DNA from: Macrococcus capreoli
GTDB taxonomy: Bacteria > Bacillota > Bacilli > Staphylococcales > Staphylococcaceae
DNA length: 64,000 nucleotides
Direction of reading: 5' to 3'
Assembly (NCBI RefSeq): GCF_025628935.1
Contig: NZ_JAOTIS010000008.1
Span: 60,744-124,743 of the forward strand
Positions within the stretch are counted from its first letter, which is position 1, and each line of letters starts with the position of its first letter. Under the pieces are notes generated by a model. That model was not told the DNA's origin, made no database searches, and was given only the letters and a program-made list of their open reading frames with translations. Shown here in pieces: positions 9,791 to 17,358 of this stretch. The translations under genes were made by a program, and so were the position numbers.

Positions 9791-10393
9791 ATGTATTTAT
9801 TTATCGATAAAATAAGGAATATATTTTCATTTCACTCTTTAGTGTTTGTATTAATAATCACCTTTTCAATTTTTAATATTTTTCTAATTGATAGTTTGAT
9901 ACATCCAACGATGAATCAAAAAATAAAATCTGATGCTATTTTAATCTTAGGTGGAGATGAAGGTAGATTAGAAAAAGGTGCGGCATTATATAAAGAAGGT
10001 TTAGCCCATAGGGTAATATTATCACCTGTTAGCGATTCTAAAGATGGTTTATCAGTATTAAATGCAGTTAAACTAGGAATACCTTTATCAGCAATTATTG
10101 TTGAGAATAAATCTACAAGTACTTTTAATACTGTAGATACTATTAATAAAATAATGATTTACAATAAATTTAAATCAGCAATTGTAGTTACAAGTGATTA
10201 TCATATGAAGAGAACAATGATGGTGTTCGATGAAAATAATAAATACAATTTTCAATTTCATTTTGTTACATCACTTGATAAGTTTGGAAATAGATGGTAT
10301 GAGAGAACTGATAGATTTGATATTTGGATTTCAGAATTTAAAAAGATGATGGGATATCGTTTACACTTGTATAATTTTATTGATGAAAAATAA
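9791..10393 (+). CDS. YdcF/ElyC-family DUF218 membrane protein
   Basis: One N-terminal membrane helix (residues ~15-37) followed by an extracytoplasmic DUF218 domain: AILILGGDEGRLEKGAALYKEG, VENKSTSTFNTV and VVTSDYHMKRTM. DUF218 proteins are poorly understood; E. coli ElyC affects the undecaprenyl lipid carrier in envelope assembly, which suits a place in this locus. The start follows the aminotransferase stop by one base with no clear ribosome site, so translation is probably coupled. Confidence 0.85.
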   Translation: MYLFIDKIRNIFSFHSLVFVLIITFSIFNIFLIDSLIHPTMNQKIKSDAILILGGDEGRLEKGAALYKEGLAHRVILSPVSDSKDGLSVLNAVKLGIPLSAIIVENKSTSTFNTVDTINKIMIYNKFKSAIVVTSDYHMKRTMMVFDENNKYNFQFHFVTSLDKFGNRWYERTDRFDIWISEFKKMMGYRLHLYNFIDEK

Positions 10394-10411
10394 TTTGATT
10401 TGGAGATGCTT

Positions 10412-11113
10412 ATGAAAAATATAATTTCATTAGGATTTTTTTGTGGGCCTGCACAAGAGCTTGAGAAATACGGATTTAGATCCAGTAGTTTCCCTTTTGA
10501 CTGGTTAATTTCAGATTTTAAAGGTGTAAATGAGCTTGTTCAAAATAATTTTATTCAATTTTTAGATGAATCATTATTATTACAGAACGAAGTTAATAGA
10601 AGTTATTATAAAAATAAAAAATATAATGTACAATTCTTCCATGATTTTGATAGATTTTTACCATTATCTGAGCAATTAGAAAATGTACAGAACAAGTATA
10701 AAAGAAGAATAGAAAAATTTTATTCAACTATTAAAGCACCAACTATTTTTTTAAGATATATTGAAGACGAAAACGAATTGAATTATATTAACGAGAATTA
10801 TTTTGCAATCGAATCTTTATATAAATCATTCAATAAAGAAAATGAAATTATTTATATAATAAATGATGATTTATCAAGCTCAATCATTCAACATCAATAT
10901 AAAGTAAAAAAAGATGTAAATGATTCTGTATGCAGAAAACCTTTAGATTATTTACCAGACTTAGTCGATTATCTTAACAAAGAATTTGACAACGGAATTA
11001 GAAAAAGTAATTTAGAATATTTTCAAAGTAAATCTATAAAAAAACAATCAATTGCTGAAAAAATGAAGAATAAATTTAAAAAGCCATATCGACATGGATA
11101 TACTTACAAATAG
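10412..11113 (+). CDS. DUF1796 papain-like cysteine peptidase family protein
   Basis: Begins MKNIISLGFFCGPAQELEKYGFR and continues SSSFPFDWLI, the hallmark N-terminus of DUF1796, with a conserved Cys at residue 12 and the PFDW motif. The family is annotated as papain-like peptidase but often lies beside glycosyltransferase genes, and its function is unproven. The ATG at 10412 is chosen over TTG at 10400 because GGAG lies six bases upstream of it. It is the last gene of the polysaccharide locus and ends in a basic tail. Confidence 0.82.
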   Translation: MKNIISLGFFCGPAQELEKYGFRSSSFPFDWLISDFKGVNELVQNNFIQFLDESLLLQNEVNRSYYKNKKYNVQFFHDFDRFLPLSEQLENVQNKYKRRIEKFYSTIKAPTIFLRYIEDENELNYINENYFAIESLYKSFNKENEIIYIINDDLSSSIIQHQYKVKKDVNDSVCRKPLDYLPDLVDYLNKEFDNGIRKSNLEYFQSKSIKKQSIAEKMKNKFKKPYRHGYTYK

Positions 11114-11120
11114 TTAATAT

Positions 11121-11176
11121 GAAAATCACCCTAGTTATTATCATCAATTCGATATATATAACAAGGGTGATTCTTT
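11121..11176 (+). terminator. Long inverted repeat at end of polysaccharide locus
   Basis: AATCACCCTaGTTAT (left arm) pairs with ATAACaAGGGTGATT (right arm) across an AT-rich loop, and CTTTT follows. It can act as the terminator of the polysaccharide operon. The right arm also contains AAGGGTG, which would be the ribosome site of the small peptide described next, so the same stem would hide that site. Confidence 0.6.
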
Positions 11177-11210
11177 TGCGATTTCTTATCAAACTACTCA
11201 TCGCTTTCAT
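11149..11210 (+). repeat. ~60-bp direct repeat, left copy
   Basis: Starts TCGATATATATAACAAGGGT and runs through the small peptide frame. It matches 12703-12762 with about five substitutions and one 2-base gap. The two copies bracket the three-gene PIN module. Confidence 0.85.
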
Positions 11211-11244
11211 TAAGGTTAGGAATAAAAATACAGTAAAAAAATAG
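11176..11244 (+). CDS. Putative small hydrophobic peptide, copy 1
   Basis: A 22-codon frame from TTG (GTG at 11167 is an alternative) reading MRFLIKLLIAFIK and then a basic tail VRNKNTVKK. AAGGGTG lies five bases upstream of the TTG. One short hydrophobic helix plus charged tail, and a ribosome site buried in a stem, are features of type I toxin peptides such as the Fst class, but I do not recognise the sequence. Four of the five substitutions that separate it from copy 2 fall in third codon positions, which suggests that the peptide frame is real. No antitoxin RNA can be proven from sequence. Confidence 0.4.
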   Translation: MRFLIKLLIAFIKVRNKNTVKK

Positions 11245-11296
11245 CGTAAATTGATTGAGTAATCTATTAATAAATGACTCAATATTTATTATATAC

Positions 11297-11323
11297 TTGA
11301 CAATTTATGATATTATGTAATAA
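11297..11323 (+). promoter_or_regulatory. Candidate sigma-A promoter of PIN module
   Basis: TTGACA (11297-11302), a 15-base spacer and TAATAA (11318-11323). The spacer is shorter than ideal. An inverted repeat ATTGAGT/ACTCAAT at 11254-11260 and 11277-11283 lies just upstream and could be an operator. Confidence 0.45.
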
Positions 11324-11348
11324 AGAACATTATCTTAGGAGGTATATT

Positions 11349-11924
11349 ATGGAGTTAATTATTACATTGTCAGCTAATATTGGGGAATTAAGTACTTTAA
11401 AACAAAAAAATGTAATGAATAAAAAAGCTGAAATTGACAGCTTATTTCATGAAGGCGTAAATATTGATATAAATCATGAACGAATTACAATAGTCTTCCA
11501 AAATATCAATGATATTGTTCTTAGAAATGATGATTTTTTAAAAAAAATGAGTGATATATTTAAATTAATATTGGAAAGTTTATTAATCGAGAATTATTAT
11601 CATATAGATTTATTATTAACGGATATTATCGAGAAAAATATAAAAAATGAAAAGATTCAAAATGAATTAAGTGAAATTGACAGACATATTATTGGTGTAG
11701 GTAAAGAATACAGATATAATGATGACAATTTTGAAATACGTTTTAAATACGAACCGAACTATACGCCAATTAAAAAAGGTGACGTATACAAAACGCATAT
11801 TTTGGGATCAAAACATGGTATTTATAACATCAACAATTTAAGAAGCGATTTATCTGAAGCACTTAGAATTATCACTATTATAGATGAAAAGCTTCTGGAA
11901 AATTATATTAATGAAAATGAGTGA
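11349..11924 (+). CDS. Hypothetical protein, first gene of PIN module
   Basis: 191 aa, not recognised. The ATG is chosen because TTAGGAGG lies eight bases before it. The protein is soluble, acidic to neutral, and predicted to mix strands and helices: an N-terminal strand MELIITLSANIG, then DINHERITIVFQNI, a helical segment around ILESLLIENYYHIDLLLTDI, and a C-terminal ALRIITIIDEKLLENYI. The stop TGA overlaps the ATG of the next small gene, so it is the first gene of a coupled three-gene operon. Codon use is AT-rich like the polysaccharide locus. Confidence 0.75.
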   Translation: MELIITLSANIGELSTLKQKNVMNKKAEIDSLFHEGVNIDINHERITIVFQNINDIVLRNDDFLKKMSDIFKLILESLLIENYYHIDLLLTDIIEKNIKNEKIQNELSEIDRHIIGVGKEYRYNDDNFEIRFKYEPNYTPIKKGDVYKTHILGSKHGIYNINNLRSDLSEALRIITIIDEKLLENYINENE

Positions 11925-12085
11925 TGACTATGTTTATGCAAGCATATTCTAAAAAAGAGATAAAAAAGAGAAATGTAAAAAAATCTAAACAATATAAAGA
12001 CTTGAAAGAAATAAATGAATTATTTGAAAAACATAAACCATTAGTGTACTTAACAGATAAGGATGGTGTGAGACGTGACAAATAA
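11924..12085 (+). CDS. Small basic protein (possible antitoxin) of PIN module
   Basis: 53 aa, beginning MTMFMQAYSKKEIKKRN, rich in lysine, with a helical stretch YKDLKEINELFEKHKP and ending LVYLTDKDGVRRDK. The ATG overlaps the upstream stop (ATGA) and the last codons overlap the start of the PIN gene, so all three genes are coupled. Its size and place directly before a PIN gene are those of a VapB-type antitoxin, but no DNA-binding motif can be recognised. Function is inference only. Confidence 0.6.
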   Translation: MTMFMQAYSKKEIKKRNVKKSKQYKDLKEINELFEKHKPLVYLTDKDGVRRDK

Positions 12086-12680
12086 TTCTGTATTTATTTC
12101 AACGCGGTTTCCTGTAAATTCTAAATTGATTGATAAAGATATTTATATGGACACAAATACTATTATGAATTTATATGATAACCGAAATAATCATACAACA
12201 AATAATATCAAACGGTTCATTTCTGAGGTTAATGCAAATAATTCAGTATTATATTATTCTCAACACGGTTTAGATGAAATGACTACTGTATTACATAAAA
12301 ACTATCAGAATCAATATAAATTATTGAATCAGCTTAATAATACTAAGGAAATCTCAAAGGATGAAGGGAAACAAATTTTTTCTCAAGTTTATAATGAGGT
12401 TAAAAATTTTGAATCTGATATTCTTAGTAAAATATCAAATAAAATAACTTTTGAAACTGAAGAAGTGGATAAAATGAAGATTCAATTGTCATTAAATACA
12501 GGAATGGTTGTACCAGATTCTAAACATATTGCTATTGCTAAAACTAATGGTATACATAGCATATTAACAGATGACAAAGACTTTTTAGCAGCAGAAAATT
12601 TAAATATCTATGGATCTACTAAAGCAATTCACGACGCATTTTTGAGTAATCCTCCGACAACTTATTTGAAATTTGATTAA
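12075..12680 (+). CDS. PIN-domain protein (VapC-like putative ribonuclease)
   Basis: 201 aa starting at GTG 12075, with AAGGATGG about nine bases upstream. The acidic PIN residues are visible: D26 in YMDTNTIMNLYD, E68 in GLDEMTTVL, D148 in PDSKHIAIA and D166-D169 in LTDDKDF. PIN domains are metal-dependent RNases, often toxins that cut tRNA or rRNA. The protein is larger than typical VapC (~130 aa), with a helical insert between residues 75 and 135. The overlap with a small basic protein upstream supports a toxin-antitoxin reading, but a role in RNA processing or defence is equally open. Confidence 0.8.
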   Translation: MTNNSVFISTRFPVNSKLIDKDIYMDTNTIMNLYDNRNNHTTNNIKRFISEVNANNSVLYYSQHGLDEMTTVLHKNYQNQYKLLNQLNNTKEISKDEGKQIFSQVYNEVKNFESDILSKISNKITFETEEVDKMKIQLSLNTGMVVPDSKHIAIAKTNGIHSILTDDKDFLAAENLNIYGSTKAIHDAFLSNPPTTYLKFD

Positions 12681-12702
12681 AATTATTATTTTTTTTGTAC
12701 TC

Positions 12703-12762
12703 TTCGATATATAACAAGGGTGATTCTATTGCGATTACTTATCAAACTGCTCATCGTTTTCA
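12703..12762 (+). repeat. ~60-bp direct repeat, right copy
   Basis: Second copy of the element at 11149-11210. It keeps AACAAGGGTGATTCTATTGC and the peptide frame but lacks the upstream CACCCT arm, so the ribosome site is not hidden by a stem here. Confidence 0.85.
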
Positions 12763-12794
12763 TCATCGCATTGTTATATTGCTTTTTATCATAA
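12729..12794 (+). CDS. Putative small hydrophobic peptide, copy 2
   Basis: A 21-codon frame from TTG reading MRLLIKLLIVFIIALLYCFLS. AAGGGTG is five bases upstream. It is homologous to copy 1 over the first 12 residues but has a longer hydrophobic end and no basic tail. It could be a decayed copy or the original form. The frame ends just before the shared terminator at 12796. Confidence 0.3.
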   Translation: MRLLIKLLIVFIIALLYCFLS

Positions 12795-12795
12795 G

Positions 12796-12830
12796 AAAAT
12801 CCGGGCACAGTCTTGCTGCCCGGATTTCTT
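12796..12830. terminator. Bidirectional terminator (PIN module / nsrR)
   Basis: AAATCCGGGCA pairs with TGCCCGGATTT around a nine-base loop, with T-rich sequence after the stem on both strands. It separates the PIN module from the convergent nsrR gene. Confidence 0.9.
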
Positions 12831-13240
12831 TATATAGTCACTTTCTTAAACAACACATCCTGCAAAGTATATTGATCCAGTACATTCAAATAAGCCATCA
12901 ACGCTTCACCTAACACGTTCTGCAAACCACATATCCCTGCAATCGGACATGTATTCGTTTCAGGATCAAAGCATTCCACTAACGTAAAATGTTCTTCCGT
13001 CTTTCTTATCAATCCACCAATATTGATCTCTTCTGGCGCCATCTTAAGCGTCATACCGCCACCACGCCCACGCGTCGTTTCAATATAACCCATCGTTGCT
13101 AAATTATTCACCACTTTCGTCAAATGGTTCTTCGAAATATGATAAAATTGCGCAATTTCATCAATTTGCGTTCGTTCTTCTCTTCTCGCTAAAAACATTA
13201 AAACGCGCAATGAATAATCAGAGTATAGTGTTAATCTCAT
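12830..13240 (-). CDS. nsrR: Rrf2-family nitric-oxide-sensing repressor NsrR
   Basis: 136 aa. The N-terminal winged helix begins MRLTLYSDYSLRVLMFLA, as in NsrR. Three cysteines at 90, 98 and 104 (VECFDPETNTCPIAGIC) have the spacing of the Fe-S ligands in Bacillus NsrR. NO destroys the cluster and releases repression. It is divergent from hmp, the classic NsrR target, and a matching operator lies in front of hmp. Confidence 0.92.
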   Translation of the reverse strand: MRLTLYSDYSLRVLMFLARREERTQIDEIAQFYHISKNHLTKVVNNLATMGYIETTRGRGGGMTLKMAPEEINIGGLIRKTEEHFTLVECFDPETNTCPIAGICGLQNVLGEALMAYLNVLDQYTLQDVLFKKVTI

Positions 13241-13333
13241 CGTAATCCTCTCCTCAACATTTATTATAGACTAAATATTTGTAATTAATATTTATTTTTT
13301 TATATAAATCATGACATTTTTACCGTATATCAG

Positions 13334-13362
13334 TTGTATTATTCATTTCGAAGTTGTATTAT
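13334..13362 (+). promoter_or_regulatory. Candidate hmp promoter
   Basis: TTGTAT (13334-13339), a 17-base spacer and TATTAT (13357-13362), placing the start of transcription near 13369. Confidence 0.6.
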
Positions 13363-13379
13363 TAAAGTTGTTATTAAAC

Positions 13380-13396
13380 ATGTATTTTAGATACAA
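13380..13396 (+). promoter_or_regulatory. NsrR operator-like site of hmp
   Basis: ATGTATTTTAGATACAA has TGTAT/ATACA arms. The first nine bases fit the Bacillus NsrR consensus (ATRTATYTT) exactly, and the second half fits partly. It lies just downstream of the predicted transcription start, where a bound repressor would block hmp. Confidence 0.65.
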
Positions 13397-13414
13397 CTTT
13401 TAGGGGGAATTATC

Positions 13415-14563
13415 ATGTTAACTGAAGAAACAAAAAGTATTATTAAATCTACAATTCCAGTATTAGAAGAACACGGTGAAGCAATCACATCTGCTTTCTA
13501 TAAACATATGTTTGCTGAACATCCAGAATTACTGAATGTATTTAATAAGACAAATCAAAAATTAGGGCGTCAACAAACTGCTTTAGCACAAACAGTGATC
13601 GCTGCTGCGAAACATATTGATCATTTAGAAGCAATTATTCCAAACGTCAATCAGATTGCACATAAACATAGAGCGTTAGAAATTAAACCTGAGCATTATC
13701 CAATCGTTGGTGAGAACTTAATCTGGGCAATTCAACATGTATTAGGGGATGCTGCTACACCTGAAATCGTAGATGCGTGGACACAAACTTATGGCGTCAT
13801 CGCTGACGTATTCATCAAGATGGAAGCTGCTTTATACGACGAGGCAGACTGGAAAGACTTTGCGAAGTTCAAAGTGGTTGCAATTAAACAAGAGTCGCCT
13901 GATATTAAATCATTCACAGTTCAAAGTGATGCTGTCACAGTGAAACCTGTTAAAGCGGGTCAATATATTACAGTGAAAGTTCATCCTGATGGTGAAGAGA
14001 ATGATGCGTTACGTCATTATTCTATTTGCTCAGTTGATATTACAAACGGTCTTAAATTCGCTGTTAAACGTGACGTTGCGGGTGAAGAGAAGGGTATGGT
14101 TTCAAACTTCTTACATGACAACGTGAAAGTGGGCGATGAGATTTTATTATCTGCGCCAGCTGGTGAATTTGTTGTTGACGTTGACGCTGATAAATCGATT
14201 GTATTGATCAGTGGTGGTGTTGGTATGACACCAATTATGGCTATGTTAGAAGATGAAATTGCGAAAGGTCGCGATATTAAATTCATCCATTCTGCATATA
14301 ATAGCGAGGCGGTACCATTTAAAGATGAGATTACAAAGTATCATAACAACAATAAAGTGCATTTCTACTTCAATTATTCAGAAACGGCTGATCGTTTAAA
14401 TAAAGCGAAATTAGCAGATATTATGAATGGTGATGAAGAGATCTACATGTGTGGTTCTGTCGGCTTTATGGAAGCGATGTTAGAAGTGTTTAACGCGATG
14501 AATATCGACCGTTCTCAAGTACATTTTGAACCATTTGGTCCTAAGATGAGTATTACGATTTAA
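13415..14563 (+). CDS. hmp: Flavohemoglobin / nitric oxide dioxygenase Hmp
   Basis: Converts NO and O2 to nitrate using NAD(P)H, heme and FAD in the cytoplasm. The globin domain (residues 1-~135) holds the proximal His region PNVNQIAHKHRALEI. The FAD domain has the RHYSICS motif (~205), and the NAD domain has GGVGMTPIMAML (~270) and the final FEPFGP. 382 aa is usual. AGGGGG is seven bases upstream of the ATG. It is divergent from nsrR and followed by its own terminator. Confidence 0.97.
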   Translation: MLTEETKSIIKSTIPVLEEHGEAITSAFYKHMFAEHPELLNVFNKTNQKLGRQQTALAQTVIAAAKHIDHLEAIIPNVNQIAHKHRALEIKPEHYPIVGENLIWAIQHVLGDAATPEIVDAWTQTYGVIADVFIKMEAALYDEADWKDFAKFKVVAIKQESPDIKSFTVQSDAVTVKPVKAGQYITVKVHPDGEENDALRHYSICSVDITNGLKFAVKRDVAGEEKGMVSNFLHDNVKVGDEILLSAPAGEFVVDVDADKSIVLISGGVGMTPIMAMLEDEIAKGRDIKFIHSAYNSEAVPFKDEITKYHNNNKVHFYFNYSETADRLNKAKLADIMNGDEEIYMCGSVGFMEAMLEVFNAMNIDRSQVHFEPFGPKMSITI

Positions 14564-14569
14564 TAAATG

Positions 14570-14596
14570 AGCTGTCAAGTTTGACAGCTTTTTTTA
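14570..14596 (+). terminator. hmp terminator
   Basis: AGCTGTCAA and TTGACAGCT form a stem with a 2-base centre, followed by a run of seven T. Confidence 0.9.
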
Positions 14597-14622
14597 ATGG
14601 ATTAGTGGTTCATATTGACCTT

Positions 14623-14659
14623 AAAAAAGTCCCGGAAACGTCGTTTCCGGGACTTTTTT
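14623..14659. terminator. Bidirectional terminator, folD 3' end
   Basis: A 14-bp perfect stem AAGTCCCGGAAACG/CGTTTCCGGGACTT with A-run before and T-run after, so it works for both hmp read-through and the convergent folD. Confidence 0.9.
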
Positions 14660-14708
14660 AGGTTAATTTGAGGTATTTAGTGAAATATTGAACCGATTCA
14701 AATCGACC

Positions 14709-15560
14709 TTATTTCCCTGAAATACGCTTCGCTGCAAGTAATGTATTGTTTAATACCATCGTAATCGTTAATGGACCAACCCCACCAGGTACCGGTGTAA
14801 TGGCGCTCGCCACTTCACTTACTTCATCATATAATACGTCACCAGTTAATTTACCATCAACAACAGTATTACCAACGTCGACAACAACAGCGCCTGGTTT
14901 CACATCTTCTTTCGTTACTAAACCTGGTTTACCCACTGCAGAAACAATGACATCAGAACGCTTTAATACAGCTTTCATATCATTACTTCTAGAGTGTAAT
15001 AAAGTAACCGTCGCGTTCGCATCCGTTAATAATTTAGAAACGGGTTGACCTACGATATGGCTACGGCCAATCACTGCAACGTCTTTACCTTCTAAATCGA
15101 TATCCGCGTTCTTCAAGATTTCCATAATACCAAGTGGTGTACATGGAATATACGTTTCTACCCCTGCATATAATCTTCCGATGTTAATCGGGTTAAAGCC
15201 GTCTACGTCTTTTTCTGGTGCAATCTTTTCTAATACTTTCGTTTCATCAATTTGTTTCGGTAGTGGTACTTGTACTAATATACCGTGAACATTCACGTCG
15301 TTATTTAATTTATCGATTTCATTCAGTAATGCTTCTTCCGTTGTCGATTCATCTAAATGAATAATTTCTGAAGACATTCCGATTTTTTCTGCTGATTTCT
15401 TCTTATTGTTGACGTAACTTTGGCTCGCACCATCATTACCTACTAAGATAACTGTTAAGTTTGGTGTTACCCCTTGTGCCTTTAACGCTTCTACTTCTTT
15501 TGCTAACCCTTCGCGATAATCTTTCGCAATTTGTTTACCGTCTAATACTTTTGCTGTCAT
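14709..15560 (-). CDS. folD: Methylenetetrahydrofolate dehydrogenase/cyclohydrolase FolD
   Basis: Bifunctional enzyme linking methylene-, methenyl- and formyl-tetrahydrofolate, supplying one-carbon units for purine synthesis. Visible motifs are [14 protein letters not shown] (catalytic Lys), [10 protein letters not shown], the cofactor site [16 protein letters not shown], and [10 protein letters not shown] near the end. 283 aa is usual. GGAGGG lies before the ATG. It is divergent from the purine operon and shares PurR-like sites with it, which fits its role as donor for PurN and PurH. Confidence 0.97.
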   Translation of the reverse strand: MTAKVLDGKQIAKDYREGLAKEVEALKAQGVTPNLTVILVGNDGASQSYVNNKKKSAEKIGMSSEIIHLDESTTEEALLNEIDKLNNDVNVHGILVQVPLPKQIDETKVLEKIAPEKDVDGFNPINIGRLYAGVETYIPCTPLGIMEILKNADIDLEGKDVAVIGRSHIVGQPVSKLLTDANATVTLLHSRSNDMKAVLKRSDVIVSAVGKPGLVTKEDVKPGAVVVDVGNTVVDGKLTGDVLYDEVSEVASAITPVPGGVGPLTITMVLNNTLLAAKRISGK

Positions 15561-15579
15561 GAATAATTCCCTCCGTTTT

Positions 15580-15675
15580 TTATTCGAACGATATATTTAA
15601 TTATAGCAATAAAACAACCAAAAATACGAACTAAATTTAAATGTTTTTGAAAAAAGTATTTAAATGTTCGTAAAT
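15580..15675. promoter_or_regulatory. Three PurR-box-like sites between folD and purE
   Basis: CGAAC-core boxes resembling AWWWCCGAACWWT occur at 15580-15592 (TTATTCGAACGAT), 15622-15634 (AAATACGAACTAA) and, on the minus strand, 15663-15675 (ATTTACGAACATT). They are spaced 42 and 41 bases start to start. A folD promoter with extended -10 (TGCTATAAT on the minus strand) lies between the first two. PurR control of both folD and pur is known in Bacillus. Confidence 0.6.
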
Positions 15676-15679
15676 TGCA

Positions 15680-15708
15680 TTGAAAAATGAATATTGAATT
15701 GTTATGCT
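15680..15708 (+). promoter_or_regulatory. Candidate purE operon promoter
   Basis: TTGAAA (15680-15685), a 17-base spacer and TATGCT (15703-15708). Transcription would start near 15715, leaving a leader of about 55 bases with no room for a purine riboswitch. Confidence 0.6.
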
Positions 15709-15770
15709 ATATATGTAATATACACTTTATTGAAAGCGTTTTTCAAATAATTCATAAAGGATGATGTTTG

Positions 15771-16253
15771 GTGAAGGTAGCAGTAATTATGGGTTCTTCT
15801 TCTGACTGGTCGACGATGAAAGCAACGTGCGATATGCTCGATCATTTCGAGATTCCTTACATTAAGGAAGTAGTCTCTGCACATCGTACACCACATTTAA
15901 TGGTGGACTTTGCAACACAAGCACGTGCCAATGGAATTGATGTCATTATTGCAGGTGCAGGTGGTGCAGCACACTTACCTGGCATGGTTGCTTCAATGAC
16001 GACGTGCCCTGTGATCGGTGTACCGATTGAGTCGAAAGCGTTAAAAGGAATGGATTCATTATTGTCTATTGTTCAAATGCCCGGGGGGATTCCAGTTGCA
16101 ACGACTGCAATTGGAACAGCAGGTGCAAAGAATGCCGGTATTCTTGCAGCACGTATGTTAAGTATTCACAATACAGCATTAATTGAGAAACTGGATGCAT
16201 ATGAAGCGTCTTTAGTAGAGAAAGTCGAGGCGATGCAAAGTGACTTACACTAA
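15771..16253 (+). CDS. purE: N5-carboxyaminoimidazole ribonucleotide mutase PurE
   Basis: Isomerises N5-CAIR to CAIR. The family motifs MGSSSDW (residues 7-13), [19 protein letters not shown] and [13 protein letters not shown] are present. The GTG at 15771 is chosen because the protein then starts [13 protein letters not shown] as in relatives; a TTG at 15768 would add one residue. It heads the purine operon and overlaps purK by 14 bases. Confidence 0.96.
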   Translation: MKVAVIMGSSSDWSTMKATCDMLDHFEIPYIKEVVSAHRTPHLMVDFATQARANGIDVIIAGAGGAAHLPGMVASMTTCPVIGVPIESKALKGMDSLLSIVQMPGGIPVATTAIGTAGAKNAGILAARMLSIHNTALIEKLDAYEASLVEKVEAMQSDLH

Positions 16254-17358
16254 ATTGAAACTCGGTCAGTCGATTGGGATCATCGGCGGGGGTCAGCTCG
16301 GCAAGATGATGGCTCAATCTGCACAGCGTATGGGGTTTAAAGTGAATATTTTAGATCCGGATCCGACGTGTCCAGCACGATTTGTCTCACATCAATTTAT
16401 TGAATCACCATATAACGATATTGACGGTTTAAGACGATTAAGTGATATCAGTGATTGTATTACGTATGAGTTTGAGAATATTAATGCCGAAACGTTAAAG
16501 GCAATTTGTGCAGTCAATCATGTACCGCAAGGGTATGAAACAGTCGGCATATTGCAGAACCGTTTATCAGAAAAAGAAGCAATCGCTTCTAGTGGTGCAA
16601 TTGTCGTTCCGTATCGTAAAGTGGACAGTCAAGCTGCACTTGATCAGGCGATTCAGGATTTATCATATCCGATTGTGTTAAAGACAATATTCGGTGGTTA
16701 CGATGGTAAAGGTCAGCTTGTATTAACTTCTGAAGCACAATTAGAAGAAGCATACGGCATGGTAGAGAACGCAGTCCTTGTTGCAGAGCAAATGATCGAA
16801 CTTGACCGTGAAATATCGATTACAGCTTCACGCAATTTACAAGGTGAGATTTGTTATTTCCCGGTACAGGAGAATGAGCATCGCAATCAAATCTTATTTA
16901 AGACCACAGTCCAACACACGCATCCATATACGGAGCAGGCGATTGCTGAAGTGGAGAAGATTATTTCTGCAATCCATTTCGTTGGTACATTTACGGTGGA
17001 GTTCTTTATCGATAAAGCAGGACAATTATATGTCAATGAAATTGCACCGCGTCCACACAATTCAGGCCATTATTCGATTGAAGCCTGTGACTATTCACAG
17101 TTTGATACGCACATCTTATCTGTCATCGGCTATCCATTGCCGAAGCAAATTACATTACACGAACCGGCAGTGATGTACAACTTACTTGGTCAGGATTTAG
17201 ATGCAATGGAACGTTATTTCCCGGAGCATCCTGAATGGCATGTCCATGTGTATGGTAAAGCTGTAAGGAAAGAAAATCGCAAAATGGGTCATATTACCCT
17301 TTTGTTAGACGATAAAGCGGATACGTATTATCCTATTTATGAGGAGATGATGAAATGA
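16240..17358 (+). CDS. purK: N5-carboxyaminoimidazole ribonucleotide synthase PurK
   Basis: ATP-grasp enzyme that carboxylates AIR with bicarbonate, feeding Pur[13 protein letters not shown] is near the N-terminus, the ATP-grasp region carries [12 protein letters not shown], and [12 protein letters not shown] is close to residue 272. 372 aa is usual. It overlaps purE and purC by a few bases, so translation is coupled. Confidence 0.96.
   Translation: MTYTKLKLGQSIGIIGGGQLGKMMAQSAQRMGFKVNILDPDPTCPARFVSHQFIESPYNDIDGLRRLSDISDCITYEFENINAETLKAICAVNHVPQGYETVGILQNRLSEKEAIASSGAIVVPYRKVDSQAALDQAIQDLSYPIVLKTIFGGYDGKGQLVLTSEAQLEEAYGMVENAVLVAEQMIELDREISITASRNLQGEICYFPVQENEHRNQILFKTTVQHTHPYTEQAIAEVEKIISAIHFVGTFTVEFFIDKAGQLYVNEIAPRPHNSGHYSIEACDYSQFDTHILSVIGYPLPKQITLHEPAVMYNLLGQDLDAMERYFPEHPEWHVHVYGKAVRKENRKMGHITLLLDDKADTYYPIYEEMMK

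Noticed and set aside
11121..11176. Inverted repeat as an IS end
   Set aside because: No transposase or matching inverted end is present; terminator or ribosome-site stem fits better.
12695..12913. 72-codon frame on the plus strand
   Set aside because: It crosses the terminator and the 3' end of nsrR; the only plausible frame there is the short peptide frame in the direct repeat.
15715..15770. Purine riboswitch before purE
   Set aside because: The leader is only about 55 bases and shows no purine aptamer core; PurR-like boxes explain regulation better.
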